64,000 nt of DNA from Anaerotignum faecicola (GTDB lineage Bacteria; Bacillota; Clostridia; Lachnospirales; Anaerotignaceae): positions 1 through 64,000 of the forward strand of contig JANFXS010000008.1 of assembly GCA_024460105.1 (NCBI GenBank), read 5' to 3'. This document shows positions 33,295-43,159 of the stretch, one piece after another; the first letter of the stretch is position 1, and the number at the start of each line of letters is the position of its first letter. The notes beneath the pieces are model-generated. The model worked only from the letters and a program-made list of their open reading frames with translations, was not told the origin of the DNA and did no database searches. Both the position numbers and the translations under genes were made by a program.

Positions 33295-34368
33295 ATGGCG
33301 GGCCGTGGAAGGAACAATAATGACAGGGTGGTTTACAGCCCCAAAGCGGAAATTAAGAACACGCCCGGCGTGTACAAAAGCGGCAGGGAAAAAAGGGAAG
33401 GGCAGCGTTTTAACAAACGCAGAAGAAGGAAACAGCAGTTAAAACTGGGCGCGGCGCTTATCGGAATTATCGTTTTGGCATTGGTTATATTTATTAACGT
33501 AAGGCACAACGCTTTTGATATTTCCATTGACGGGGAAGTTATTGCAAGCGTAAAAAAAAGCGGCGTGTCGGAAGAAGAGATACTTGGCACCGTTAAAGCC
33601 CAGATTGCCGATATGGCGGGCAGCGATATTGAAATTAACGAAGAAGTGGTTTTTGAACCCGTGCATAAAAGCGGCGGGGATTTGATCCCCGTTGAGGACG
33701 CTCTTATTTTAATTAAAAATTCCGTTACTTATAAAGTTAAAGCCGCCGTTATAACTGTTGACGGGGCCGAAATCGCCGCACTTGCCAACAAAGAGGAAGC
33801 CGACGGGCTTTTAAACGGCATTATCGAAGAATATGTGCCGGAGGGTTCCAATATTGTCGAAAAAGGGTTTGTCGAAAAGGTTGAAACAGTTGAAAGGTTT
33901 GTAGACAGTTCTACCATTATATCAGCGGACGAAGCGCGCGCCAAGCTTACGGAGGGAAGGAAGGAAGCCGCTGAATATACCGTTGTAAGCGGAGATTCCC
34001 TCAGAAAAATTGCCGATAAAAACGGTATTACTTTGGAAGAGCTTCTAAACGCCAACCCGGGGATAACCGTAGACACGGTGATTACTCCGGGCGATAAACT
34101 GAGCCTTGAAGTTACGGTGCCGTTTATTTCCGTCAGGACGGCCGAAAACGTTGTTTTTACCGAAAAGCAGGAGAAGGAAGTTGAATACAGGCAGGACAAT
34201 ACGAAGCCCGTTTCATACAAAAAAGTTATACAGCAGGGCGTCGACGGGCAGAAAGAGGTTACCACGCAGATTATCAGGATAAACGGCTTTGAAACGGAGC
34301 AGAAGCCCGTAAGCGAAAAAACGACTGTAGAGCCTGTGCCGGAAATTATACTTGTCGGTACAAAATAA
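33295..34368 (+). CDS. Membrane-anchored LysM and G5 domain protein
   Basis: The protein (357 residues) has a basic cytoplasmic N-terminus, a single membrane helix (about 51-69) and a long extracellular part. That part holds a YabE-like or DUF348-like region, a LysM peptidoglycan-binding domain (EYTVVSGDSLRKIADKNGITLEELLNANPGI, about 227-273) and a C-terminal G5 domain (about 280-355). It lacks any peptidase or amidase domain, so it is a wall-binding protein rather than a complete hydrolase. It sits 20 bases before walR, suggesting that it belongs to the WalRK cell-wall stress circuit. AAGGAGGGAC supports the ATG. Confidence 0.88.
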   Translation: MAGRGRNNNDRVVYSPKAEIKNTPGVYKSGREKREGQRFNKRRRRKQQLKLGAALIGIIVLALVIFINVRHNAFDISIDGEVIASVKKSGVSEEEILGTVKAQIADMAGSDIEINEEVVFEPVHKSGGDLIPVEDALILIKNSVTYKVKAAVITVDGAEIAALANKEEADGLLNGIIEEYVPEGSNIVEKGFVEKVETVERFVDSSTIISADEARAKLTEGRKEAAEYTVVSGDSLRKIADKNGITLEELLNANPGITVDTVITPGDKLSLEVTVPFISVRTAENVVFTEKQEKEVEYRQDNTKPVSYKKVIQQGVDGQKEVTTQIIRINGFETEQKPVSEKTTVEPVPEIILVGTK

Positions 34369-34388
34369 TAAATCAGGGAGGCATGTAT

Positions 34389-35087
34389 ATGGAAACGAGA
34401 AAAGTCCTTGTTGTTGACGACGAAAAAAATATTGTTGACATTATCAAATTTAACTTGAAAAAAGAGGGCTACGACGTTGTAACGGCCGCCGACGGACAGG
34501 AGGCTATATTGAAGGCGTACACCGAAAACCCAGATCTTATACTGCTTGATATTATGATGCCTAATGTGGACGGATATGAAGCGTGCCGCAAGATAAGGGA
34601 AAAGTATGATACGCCTATTATAATGCTTACGGCCCGGGCGGAAGAAGTAGATAAAGTGCTTGGGTTTGAACTGGGGGCGGACGACTACGTTACAAAGCCT
34701 TTCGGCGTGAGGGAGCTTATGGCCAGGGTTAAGGCAAACCTCAGGAAAAAAGCGGCCGCGCCGAAAACAGGGGAGCGGCAGGGCGAAAATATACTGAGCT
34801 TTAACGGCCTTACAATTGACGTTGACTTATATGAAGTTAAAAAAGACGGGGAAACCGTAAGCCTTACAATCAGGGAATACGAGCTTTTAAAGTTCCTTGC
34901 AACACAGAAAAACCAAGTGTTTTCAAGGGAACTGCTTTTGGAAAAAGTATGGGGATACGAATATTACGGAGACGTCCGCACTGTGGACGTTACAGTGCGC
35001 AGGCTCCGTGAAAAGGTTGAGGCCGATCCGTCAAGCCCCAAATATATTATGACGAAACGCGGCGTGGGATATTATTTTGGAGGATAA
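34389..35087 (+). CDS. walR: WalR-type response regulator (OmpR family)
   Basis: The receiver domain has the phosphoacceptor Asp54 in LILLDIMMPNVDGYE, the Thr/Ser switch in IIMLTARAEE and the Lys in DDYVTKPF. The C-terminal winged helix contains REYELLKFLATQKNQVFSRELLLEKVWGYEYYGDVRTVDVTVRRLREK, diagnostic of WalR/YycF. I chose the second ATG (34389) because GGGAG lies 8 bases before it but only 2 bases before the first. WalR controls cell-wall metabolism in Firmicutes. It is followed by walK after a 53-base gap. Confidence 0.93.
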   Translation: METRKVLVVDDEKNIVDIIKFNLKKEGYDVVTAADGQEAILKAYTENPDLILLDIMMPNVDGYEACRKIREKYDTPIIMLTARAEEVDKVLGFELGADDYVTKPFGVRELMARVKANLRKKAAAPKTGERQGENILSFNGLTIDVDLYEVKKDGETVSLTIREYELLKFLATQKNQVFSRELLLEKVWGYEYYGDVRTVDVTVRRLREKVEADPSSPKYIMTKRGVGYYFGG

Positions 35088-35140
35088 AAGGGGCGTTTTT
35101 TGTTTGGTTTGTTTTATATTACTAAAGAGCGGGTGCGGTT

Positions 35141-36922
35141 ATGAAGAGCATTAAATGGAAACTTGTTGCAATGTATCTCGGACTTGTGTTTGTGGTTATG
35201 ATTATAAGCGGGAGTTATATACTTTTAAGCTTTCAAAGTTCTGAGCTTGACAAGGCGCAGGATCAGCTTGAGCTTTACGCCGAAAAAATAAGCGAGCAGG
35301 TTGTAATGTATTACGACGAACCCAGCTTCCAGACGGGGCTTATGCAGTTTACGAGAAGCGGCGGCAGCACTACCCAGATACAGGGCAATATTTTAAACGC
35401 ATCGGGCGAAACTATAGCCTCAACCGTTACTAACAAGCCGCCTTACCCTTCATATAAAAATTCGGCAATTATAAGCGCTATGGCCGGCAATCCGTCGTTC
35501 GCCAAGATTAATATAAAAGAAAACGGCGAAAATTCGCGGTATTTCTGCTATGCAAGCCCCGTGCTTGTTAACGGAAGCGGCGGGGCCGAATACGTTATAT
35601 TTGCACGCATGGATGCGGAAGCGACTTATGAAAGCATAAGCCAAACGCAGAGGGCCATTGTTTTTGCCGTTTTAATGGCGTTGTTTCTTGCGGCCGTTAT
35701 GGGATACGTTTTTGCCAAAACGCTTACGGGACCGATACAGGCGCTTACGGGGAAGGCCAAGGAGCTTGCGGAAGGGCGGCTCAATCAAAGCGTCAAGGTT
35801 TTTTCGGCGGACGAAATAGGACAGCTGAGCGAAAGTTTTAACTATATGGCTAAAGAATTAAGCAATACCATGGGAGAGATCTCAAGGGAGAAAAACAAGT
35901 TCGAAATTATACTGCACAATATGACCGACGGCGTTATATCCTTCGACAATGACGGCAATGTAGTGCATTACAACAGCGCAAGCATGGAAATGCTCGATTT
36001 GACGGAAGTTAACTTTACATTTCAGGAGTTTATAAACAGGTTTGAAATAGGCACTGGGATTTTGATCGACTTAATTGAAAAATCGTCTAAGGTGGTTAAT
36101 TTCTATATAGGCAAAAAATATATTACCGCCGGGTTCAGCGCCTACGGCAGCAAAGGCGACGAAATGGAAGGCACCGTTGTGGTTTTGCAGGACAACACTG
36201 AACAAAAGCGTCTTGACGACATGCGCAAGGAATTTGTGGCCAATGTAAGCCATGAGCTGAGGACCCCGCTTACAACCGTCAAAAGCTATACGGAAACTTT
36301 AATGGACGGCGCGCTTGACGACAGGGATATGGCAATGGAATTCCTTGATATTATAAACAGCGAGGCGGACAGGATGAGTTTCCTTGTGCGGGATCTACTG
36401 CAGCTTTCGAGATTTGACAACAAGCAGTTTAATTTTAATTTTTCCCGGATAAATATAAATAATTTTATTTCCGAAAATATAAGGCAAAGCCGGATACATG
36501 CGGAAAATAAAAAACAGAAGCTTACGTTTGAGCCTTTTGAGCGCGATATTTTTATAACCGCCGATAAAGACAGGATAACGCAGGTTTTTAACAATATACT
36601 TACAAACGCTATTAAATACAGCCCCGAAGAGGCGTCGATCACTGTTTCCGTAAGCGAAACTATAAATTATTTTAAAGTCGCCGTAAAAGATACGGGCATC
36701 GGCATACCTAAAGAGGACATAGGAAGGGTATTCGACAGGTTTTATAGGGTTGACAAGGCGAGAAGCCGCGCTATGGGCGGAACGGGGCTTGGCCTTGCCA
36801 TTGCAAAGGAAATTATGGAAGCCCACGGCGGTAAGATAACGGCCGAAAGCGAATACGGAAAGGGCACGACCATGACGATGTGGTTCCTTAAAGTTATAAA
36901 TGTGAAAGAGGGGGTTCTTTAA
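35141..36922 (+). CDS. walK: WalK-type sensor histidine kinase
   Basis: The 593-residue membrane kinase has its domains in the standard WalK order: TM1 (about 8-30), an extracellular sensor (31-170), TM2 (171-193), HAMP (about 193-245), PAS (about 255-350), HisKA with the phosphorylated His371 in NVSHELRTPLTTVKSY, and an ATPase domain with QVFNNILTNAIKY, DTGIGIP and GGTGLGLAI. It phosphorylates WalR in response to wall synthesis state. The operon ends at a strong terminator. The usual partners yycH and yycI are not next to it but lie 13-15 kb downstream on the other strand. Confidence 0.93.
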   Translation: MKSIKWKLVAMYLGLVFVVMIISGSYILLSFQSSELDKAQDQLELYAEKISEQVVMYYDEPSFQTGLMQFTRSGGSTTQIQGNILNASGETIASTVTNKPPYPSYKNSAIISAMAGNPSFAKINIKENGENSRYFCYASPVLVNGSGGAEYVIFARMDAEATYESISQTQRAIVFAVLMALFLAAVMGYVFAKTLTGPIQALTGKAKELAEGRLNQSVKVFSADEIGQLSESFNYMAKELSNTMGEISREKNKFEIILHNMTDGVISFDNDGNVVHYNSASMEMLDLTEVNFTFQEFINRFEIGTGILIDLIEKSSKVVNFYIGKKYITAGFSAYGSKGDEMEGTVVVLQDNTEQKRLDDMRKEFVANVSHELRTPLTTVKSYTETLMDGALDDRDMAMEFLDIINSEADRMSFLVRDLLQLSRFDNKQFNFNFSRININNFISENIRQSRIHAENKKQKLTFEPFERDIFITADKDRITQVFNNILTNAIKYSPEEASITVSVSETINYFKVAVKDTGIGIPKEDIGRVFDRFYRVDKARSRAMGGTGLGLAIAKEIMEAHGGKITAESEYGKGTTMTMWFLKVINVKEGVL

Positions 36923-37020
36923 TACTGCGGCGGCAAAATATACGCTCCCGGCGCTGTTTTTAAATGTGGATAGAGCGTCGGAGAGGTTTTGGAATTTTAA
37001 TAAAGTAAGCCGAATTATAA

Positions 37021-37065
37021 AAAACGCGTTTCGAACAGCCAACGGCAGGCACGAACGCGTTTTTA
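37021..37065 (+). terminator. Intrinsic terminator of the walRK operon
   Basis: AAAACGCGTT pairs with AACGCGTTTT around a long loop, followed by T-rich sequence. Confidence 0.85.
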
Positions 37066-37244
37066 TTATGGTTGAGCGATAGGAATATGAAAAATCCGTT
37101 GATAATTTGAACTGAATAAATCATAACGGTATTTGAATACGAATCTTAAAGCATATATTTAATGATTTTTTAAAAGCAATTTGCCGCGGACGGTTTTAAG
37201 ACAGTCGCGTCTTAAAATAAACTTGCGGCTGTCGGATGACAAAG

Positions 37245-37829
37245 CTATTCTATTTTTATACCGAGGCCGTCAAGGAGCCTTACGGCTTCAGGAAAAGAGA
37301 ATCTTGCCCCTTTCAGATTGTTTGAAAAAATATCGATATTATAGCCGGAAGCCTCCCTGAAGTCAGATTTTCTCAGATCGCAGCTGTAAAATTCCGTTCC
37401 GTCGAGACGGCATGATTTAAACAGGCTTTCGTTTAAATGACATTCGCCGAATATCGAGGATATAATTTCGGAACCGGAGAAATCAAATTTTCTGAAATTT
37501 ATGCCGGTAAAGGCGTTGTATTTTAATAAGCAGCGGTTAATTTTGCTTATGGGTTCCGAAAGCTTGCCGCTTGGAAGCAGTTCGTGCCATTGTATATTTA
37601 CAAGACGGCAGTCGGTAAACTGGGAAAACCGCGACTGCGAATATTTAGCTGAAAGCGAAGTTACTGTGCAGCCATAAAACCGGCAGTTGGAAAATGAACA
37701 TCTTATTATTGAACATGAACTGATTTTACAGTTCAGAAAATCACAGTCGGCGAATGTAAAGTCCTCAAGGCAGGCATTTTCAAGAATTATATTTTCAAAT
37801 GTATTGTATTCGTAATTATTTTTATCCAT
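37245..37829 (-). CDS. Pentapeptide-repeat protein (Qnr/McbG-like)
   Basis: This 194-residue protein consists largely of A/C-[D/N]-[L/F]-x-x pentapeptides (for example LEDFTFADCDFLNCKISSC and DLRKSDFREA), which fold into a right-handed beta-helix. A non-repeat stretch in the middle and an end reading RLLDGLGIKIE recall Qnr and McbG proteins. These protect DNA gyrase by mimicking DNA, but similar repeats occur in proteins of other function, so resistance is only a possibility. No mobile element is adjacent. An AAAGGAA-type site precedes the ATG. Confidence 0.85.
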   Translation of the reverse strand: MDKNNYEYNTFENIILENACLEDFTFADCDFLNCKISSCSIIRCSFSNCRFYGCTVTSLSAKYSQSRFSQFTDCRLVNIQWHELLPSGKLSEPISKINRCLLKYNAFTGINFRKFDFSGSEIISSIFGECHLNESLFKSCRLDGTEFYSCDLRKSDFREASGYNIDIFSNNLKGARFSFPEAVRLLDGLGIKIE

Positions 37830-37876
37830 CTGTATTCCTTTTTGTTTATTTTCAAATAAGCAATTTATTTATGCCG

Positions 37877-38563
37877 TCATATTTCAAATGATTGCCCTTT
37901 TTTCGATATTTCAAATATATTTTCGGCATACGGCTTAACCGGCGGAAGCTCTTTTATTTTGCGGCAAACGCTGTAATCGCCCCAAAAATGCATCGGAAAA
38001 ATATTTTTGGCTCCGACTGTTTCCATAAACTGGGTTATGCACAGGCTTGAATGTATTCCTTGGCGCGGATCGAGAAGAAGAAATGCGACGTCGGGATTTT
38101 CGCCCTTAATTTTCGATATTTCGTTTATATACGCTTCTCCCATTTGGCGGTTCCATTCGTCGGGTTCGCCTTCCCAGTACCAGTTGTTCAGATCCCCGGC
38201 GTGATATATTTTAAGGCCGTCTGTTTTTATAAAAAAAGCTACTCCCTCATCGGTCGATTTCAATGTTTTTATATTAAGGCCGTCCGTTTCGTATTCAGCG
38301 TAGGGCGCAAGAAACTGTACATTTTCTCCGGAAGCCGCTTTTTTCGGTATATCGCTTGAGAGTATGAATTTTACATTCGTATGCGTTTTCGCAAGATCGA
38401 ATATCTTTTTTGAAAAATGGTCGCTGTGGGCATGGCTTGCAAAAACAAAAAGCGGTTTGCTTTTGTCAAGGTAAGGGATTTCCCCGTCGGTATAGTCGAA
38501 AAGCATAATGACACTGCCCGTTTCAACGAGAAAAGAACTGTGGTTTATATATGTTATTTTCAT
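37877..38563 (-). CDS. Metallo-beta-lactamase-fold hydrolase, UlaG-like
   Basis: The 228-residue enzyme starts at ATG 38563 (GGAGG upstream on the minus strand); the longer frame to 38602 is rejected. FASHAHSDHFSK is the HxHxDH metal site, with further ligands in YHAGDLNNWYW and the late PMHFWGDYS. The start MKITYINHSSFLVETGSVIMLFDY is typical of the UlaG/YycJ-like single-domain branch that hydrolyses lactones or phosphodiesters. The substrate is not evident. Its stop is only 47 bases before the start of the pentapeptide gene, on the same strand, so the two may be co-transcribed, the hydrolase first. Confidence 0.85.
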   Translation of the reverse strand: MKITYINHSSFLVETGSVIMLFDYTDGEIPYLDKSKPLFVFASHAHSDHFSKKIFDLAKTHTNVKFILSSDIPKKAASGENVQFLAPYAEYETDGLNIKTLKSTDEGVAFFIKTDGLKIYHAGDLNNWYWEGEPDEWNRQMGEAYINEISKIKGENPDVAFLLLDPRQGIHSSLCITQFMETVGAKNIFPMHFWGDYSVCRKIKELPPVKPYAENIFEISKKGQSFEI

Positions 38564-38892
38564 ATTTGCCTCCTGTTTGTTTTTCCGTTTTAGGGAACAC
38601 AATTTTTAACCCGCGGCTTATGCAGTTTGTTAAGCGGCCGAGCAAAGCTTAAATTAACAGGCGGCCGCGGCCGAACGGCGGATTATATATTTTCGCCGTT
38701 TATTTTCATTTTATCATGGGCGGAATATATTTATTATAATGTTTTGCGGCGAAAAAAACAAGGCGCGGAGGATTTGCCCCGTTTTCTTTTCAGACTGGCG
38801 GCGGTTTCGTTAATTTTACTGCTTTTTGATTTAAGCGGAATAATCTGATAAAATATACGGAAAGGCAAAACGGAAGTTGAGGAGGCTTAATT

Positions 38893-39171
38893 ATGTGCCT
38901 GCATGATTTGATTGTCAAAGAATTTGAACGGACCGGATCTGTATCGGCTTTGATTTATTTAATTGAACATGGGAGAGAAATTGAATTTTCATTTGAAGGA
39001 AAGAAATATTTCCTCTCCGGCAGTAATTCCGAAAAAAACGTATCTCTTTGGAGCGATCAAAAGGAACAAAGTTTTTACAGCATAGAAGAACTGATTGAAA
39101 AAGCGGAAGTAACGGACGCGGCGGCATTATTGGATGTCCTGCCTGAAGTACATTTAGAAACTATATTTTAA
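38893..39171 (+). CDS. Small conserved-looking hypothetical protein
   Basis: The protein has 92 residues and starts with a GAGGAGG ribosome-binding site 8 bases upstream. It begins MCLHDLIVKEFERTGSVSALIYLIEHGREIEFSFEGKKYFLSGSNSEKNV and ends in an acidic region. The pattern suggests a small alpha/beta fold of the kind found in many short Clostridia proteins, but I recognise no family. No partner is adjacent; the MITE copy at 39441 follows. Single-gene unit, function unknown. Confidence 0.7.
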   Translation: MCLHDLIVKEFERTGSVSALIYLIEHGREIEFSFEGKKYFLSGSNSEKNVSLWSDQKEQSFYSIEELIEKAEVTDAAALLDVLPEVHLETIF

Positions 39172-39440
39172 CAAATTTCGGTTTATCGGCGCGCCGCTGC
39201 CGCCTTGCTTTGCTTTGACGAAAGGCGGTTATTTTACATGCCGAATTAATTTAAAATATAAAAAGCGGCAAAGGATGAGTATAGCCTGGTATTGATTTGG
39301 TCATGGGCGGCACGCCGAAATTTCATGGCGGCATGCCGGCGGCGAAAAGCCGCATATTTAAACGGAGGAGAGAGTTTGCCGGTTTCCGATAACATTATAG
39401 CCTTGAAGCAGGGGGAGCGCCTGGCGTTATATGCGGATAT

Positions 39441-39715
39441 AGGTTCGGTTTACAAGGGCGCGCGCCCTGCAAGATAAAGTTTTCCTAAATTTTGTGCTGT
39501 ATACGCTTGGCACAGGATTATATTAGTCGGCGTGTATGCGACTTGAACTGCAAAAAACTGTCCCCTTGTGAGGCCGAAAAGTTTTAACAGGCGTCGGCAG
39601 AGTAGGGGAAAGGCAAAGGCGCCAAAGAGCCGCCGTACTGCGGCAAGCGGCTTTAACACGGCTATTGCTCTGCCAAGACCCGTTAAAACCGTGTATGCGC
39701 TTGTAAACTCTAAGC
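39441..39715 (-). mobile_element. MITE-like element copy (about 270 bp)
   Basis: The left end is GGTTCGGTTTACAAGGGCGC; the right end on the other strand reads GAGTTTACAAGCGCATACAC. Internal motifs are those of the family in reverse (GTGCTGTATACGCTTG, GCAAAAAACTGTCCCC). TA precedes the left end, but the right end is not followed by TA. Confidence 0.75.
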
Positions 39716-39819
39716 GCAAATGAAAAAATATATTAAAATTAAAGCGATATATGCCGATATATAAATATAGGGATTTATCCTGCCGAATTTTTTTATTTTA
39801 GAGGAAGGAGGGAGTATTT

Positions 39820-41124
39820 ATGGCAATTAACGGAATTAATTCAATTAATAATTGGAGCTACTATATAAATTACCAGCAGGCCGTTAATAAAACGAGACTT
39901 ACGCAGGCTTTAAGCAAAAACCCTGTTATTGCCGACAAGTTAGATAAGTATGAACAATCCGGATCTTCCGCCGGGCTCGGTTCTTCCAAGAATTTCCTTA
40001 AGGAGTACAACAGCGCCGTTTCCGGCTTGATGTCGTCCGCCAACACGCTGAGGAACGTTAATTCAAAGAGCCCGCTTAATGAATTGACCGCAAAAAGCAG
40101 CGATACGGACGTCGCCGACGTTAAGGTTAACTATACGGTTAGGGAAACGGCAAAATATGATTTGGAAGTGAGCCAGACGGCGTCGGCCCAGGTAAATTCT
40201 TCGGAATTTGTAAGCGGAAGCGCGCTTGCCTCCGGGGATATGAATTTTGCTGTTGAATCTGCCGACGGCGGCAGGATTGATGTAAATGTAAGCTCCGTTA
40301 AGGAAAACGGCGGGCAAAAGACGAATTATCAAATGATGAAAGAAGCCGCCGAACAAATTAACAAGGGCGATTCGGGCGTAAGGGCCGAAGTTGTTGTTGA
40401 CGACGGCAAAACAAGCCTTAAACTTACGTCTGAAAAAACAGGCGCGGCCAACGGCTTTACCGTAAGCGGTGACGAAGGCGCGGCAAAAGGCATTAAAGAA
40501 ACGGCGCAGGAAGGCCGCGACGCCGTTTACAAAGTTACGAAAGAAGGCGTTACAAGGGAATATACATCAAGCACAAATGAAATAAGCCTCGATTACGGAA
40601 GGATGACCGCAACCCTTAAAAAAGCCGGAGAGGTTTCCGTTTCCACAGGCCTTGACGATGGGAAAGTTGTTTCCGCCGTTAAGGATCTTGTTGCAAACTA
40701 CAATAAAACGCTTAATCTTCTTAATGATAACGCTTCCAGAGGAAGCGGCGTTATAAACCAAATCAGAAATATGGCTATGGCGCCTGCATCCGAAAAAAGC
40801 ATGGAGCTTATCGGTATTACCGTTAACAAGGACGGCACGCTGAAGCTTGATGAAAGCAAGCTTAAAGAAAGCTTGAATAAAGATCCTTCTTTGACAAAAG
40901 ATATACTAGGCGGCTCCTTTGGAGTTGCGCAGGGCGCATTCAACGACGCTGTCAAAGGTATGGGCGCTAACTCCCTGAGCCTTATAAGCAACGATATATC
41001 AAGCCTTCAGGGATACGGCTCCATTAACGATCCTCTTGGCAATATGAGCTTTTTTGCAAATTCAGGCTCCTGGGGAAGGAACAATTATTCCGCACTGGGG
41101 CTTATGTTTGATATGCTTGTATAG
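39820..41124 (+). CDS. FliD-like (flagellar hook-associated 2) protein
   Basis: This 434-residue protein has the C-terminal FliD signature: VKDLVANYNKTLNLLNDN followed by ELIGITVNKDGTLKLDESKLKESLNKDP, where FliD caps have a Gly-I-x-x-x-x-DGxLxxD pattern. The N-terminus (MAINGINSINNWSYYINYQQAVNKTR) and the overall architecture differ from canonical FliD, and no other flagellar gene is adjacent, so it may be a secreted FliD paralogue rather than the filament cap. There is no signal peptide, as expected for flagellar-type export. The AGGAAGGAGG site is strong. A YjfB motility gene follows 280 bases downstream. Confidence 0.75.
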   Translation: MAINGINSINNWSYYINYQQAVNKTRLTQALSKNPVIADKLDKYEQSGSSAGLGSSKNFLKEYNSAVSGLMSSANTLRNVNSKSPLNELTAKSSDTDVADVKVNYTVRETAKYDLEVSQTASAQVNSSEFVSGSALASGDMNFAVESADGGRIDVNVSSVKENGGQKTNYQMMKEAAEQINKGDSGVRAEVVVDDGKTSLKLTSEKTGAANGFTVSGDEGAAKGIKETAQEGRDAVYKVTKEGVTREYTSSTNEISLDYGRMTATLKKAGEVSVSTGLDDGKVVSAVKDLVANYNKTLNLLNDNASRGSGVINQIRNMAMAPASEKSMELIGITVNKDGTLKLDESKLKESLNKDPSLTKDILGGSFGVAQGAFNDAVKGMGANSLSLISNDISSLQGYGSINDPLGNMSFFANSGSWGRNNYSALGLMFDMLV

Positions 41125-41402
41125 CGGTTATTAAGGCTTTAAAAATAAGCGTTAGGCCGCAATTAAACGGCGGCAGGGGAATACCTATAAAGGGGGCGCG
41201 TTTGCGCGTCCCCGTGATTTATAAGCGTCTTTGCTGTCAGAAAACGGTTTGGAAGAAACTCGTTTTAAGGCGGGAAAAGACGCCGGATATGGCTTTTAGG
41301 CACGGATTTACGGACAATTTTTATATATTTGGCGCGGGCGTTTAAAGCGGCAGGACGCTGTTGCAGTGAAAGTGCGCGGCAAATTTGAAAGGAGGGACAG
41401 TT

Positions 41403-41597
41403 ATGGTTGAATCTATAGCGGCAATGAGTATGAGCATGAGCGCCGCTAAACTGCAGATGGACGCCGGTATTGCGATTGCAAAAAAGGCAATGGAAGATTC
41501 GGCTATGTCGCTTGAAGGGCTGATTGATATGGTGGATGCGGCGAACGCTTCCCTTTCGTCGGACGGCATGCCGCATGTTATCGATACTTTAGCGTAA
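41403..41597 (+). CDS. YjfB-like putative motility protein
   Basis: The 64-residue protein reads VESIAAMSMSMSAAKLQMDAGIAIAKKAMEDS, the hallmark of the YjfB family of small proteins associated with motility genes. ATG 41403 has AAAGGAGG upstream; the frame's earlier ATG at 41385 lies before that site. It follows the FliD-like gene and may be co-regulated. The molecular role of YjfB is not established. Confidence 0.85.
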   Translation: MVESIAAMSMSMSAAKLQMDAGIAIAKKAMEDSAMSLEGLIDMVDAANASLSSDGMPHVIDTLA

Positions 41598-42058
41598 TGT
41601 ATCGGAAATTTTTGTATTTTAAGCATGACGTTTTAAATGCATAAACGGACGACGCATAAAAATAAGATGCATACATATTTTGCCCTATTGGCCGAAAATA
41701 CGGAGTTTCGGAGCGGGATATCCGAAACGGAAAATGCGTCGGTAAAATTTTTGCAGACAGGCAGGCTATGCCGCGGCCGAACCCCGGCCGCGGCGCATAT
41801 GGTTTCCGTAAGCGGAAGGCGGCATATATAGGCGTTACGGAATATGGGCTGTGTGAAGCGTCGGAATTTTTGATAAACATAAATATGCGGCTGTGATATG
41901 AGCGTCGGACAATTTTTAAGGCCGTGGGGCGGGGAGAACTTTTTAAAGCGGAGGTTGCGCCCCGCGGCTTTTATTTTGGCGGGCTGTAATGGATTGAGTA
42001 TGGAGGTGTGCGGAATATAATACGTCCTCTATGACGGCGTACGGTAACCGTTATAAAA
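41598..42058. other. Intergenic stretch without a supported gene
   Basis: About 460 bases. Short frames present (41578-41880 minus, 41637-41831 plus) have no ribosome-binding site or recognisable sequence. Confidence 0.5.
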
Positions 42059-42116
42059 ATAAAATGCCTTTTCTGTTATAGGCCGTTCAGGGCGATTTAT
42101 AACGAAAAGGCATTTT
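42059..42116. terminator. Long bidirectional hairpin terminator
   Basis: TAAAATGCCTTTTC and GAAAAGGCATTTTA, with inner GTTATA/TATAAC, form a stem of about 20 base pairs. Each side ends in A/T runs, so it can stop transcripts from both directions; the gene at 42265 is read toward it. Confidence 0.8.
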
Positions 42117-42264
42117 AGCCGCGACAGCTTTTGTTTTGGCAAAGGTATGCGGATACTGCCGGAAATGAGAGAGTGTATTTTGCGTTACTTTGGTTAAAAG
42201 GCATCGTTGCGGACAGCGGCACGGTTTGCGGCAGATTATTAAAAAGTATGGAATGACGGGAAGG

Positions 42265-43071
42265 CTAAACGTTTATTTCCATGCCTACGCCGACTTCTTC
42301 GATTTTCATGGAATTTATCATTTTTGCTTTCGCTTTCAGGCATACGCAGTGGCAGGGATAAAGCTTATCGGCTTTGAGGTCTTTTAAATATTCTATTGTG
42401 CTGTCAAGCCTGACGTCGTCTTCGAGAAGGTGGAAGCCGCCGATTATGCCGGCGATTTTATCGCACCCAAGAATTTCTTTTGCGTAGGAAACAATGTTGC
42501 AGATACCGCTGTGGGAGCAGCCCGTGACTATAAATATGCCGTTTTCGGTTTTAAAGGCCAGAGCGGAATCGTCAAGCAGGTAATCGTCGCTCCAGCAGCC
42601 AAATTCATTTTTACGGCCTATGGGAGTTTTATTTTCAAAGCCGTTTACGCGAGGTATTTCGCCCAGGAATACGCAATCGGGCGTTATAAAACGCGGCGTT
42701 TTAGAAGGCGCATACTTTGCGGCGGCGCTTATTTCATCCTCGTTCATCGGCGCGCCTATGTAAAGCGCGCCTTTTGTTTTTGGGTTAAAACAGGAAGGAT
42801 GGCATATAATTTCAACATTTTTTAGATCTGTTTTTTCGAGCAGATATTTAAGGCCGTTTGTATGGTCCAAGTGTCCGTGCGACAGCACGATATGGGTTAC
42901 AAAATTCAAATCTACGCCCATTTTTTCGGCGTTTTTTATAAATATATCGGAATATCCCGTGTCAAAAAGTATTTTCGCCCCGACCGTTTCTATATAAAAA
43001 CTTACGCCGGGTTCTCCTAAATAATACTCGTCTATATATGTGTTGTTGTCTACAAGGACTTTCAGTTTCAT
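42265..43071 (-). CDS. Metallo-beta-lactamase-fold hydrolase, dihydropterin-type
   Basis: The 268-residue protein begins MKLKVLVDNNTYIDEYYLGEPGVSFYIE, a start typical of the family annotated as 7,8-dihydropterin-6-methyl-4-(ribofuranosyl)-aminobenzene-5'-phosphate synthase-like MBL hydrolases. LSHGHLDHTNG is the HxHxDH site. Further ligands are in TGCSHSGICNI and GIIGGFHLL. The family is common in anaerobes, and the in vivo substrate is usually unknown. It is a single gene ended by the long hairpin at 42059. The minus-strand ATG has AAAAGGGGGAA upstream. Confidence 0.85.
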   Translation of the reverse strand: MKLKVLVDNNTYIDEYYLGEPGVSFYIETVGAKILFDTGYSDIFIKNAEKMGVDLNFVTHIVLSHGHLDHTNGLKYLLEKTDLKNVEIICHPSCFNPKTKGALYIGAPMNEDEISAAAKYAPSKTPRFITPDCVFLGEIPRVNGFENKTPIGRKNEFGCWSDDYLLDDSALAFKTENGIFIVTGCSHSGICNIVSYAKEILGCDKIAGIIGGFHLLEDDVRLDSTIEYLKDLKADKLYPCHCVCLKAKAKMINSMKIEEVGVGMEINV

Positions 43072-43159
43072 TAAAATTCCCCCTTTTATCAGATTTTAAC
43101 AAGGAGATCTGCGCCTGTCAACGGATCTTAAAAAGCCGCCGTTTTATATTTGGGCTAAT

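Noticed and set aside
42265-43071. Identification of this metallo-hydrolase as YycJ/WalJ
   Set aside because: Its N-terminal motif and length fit the dihydropterin-type branch, and it is not adjacent to walRK or yycHI.
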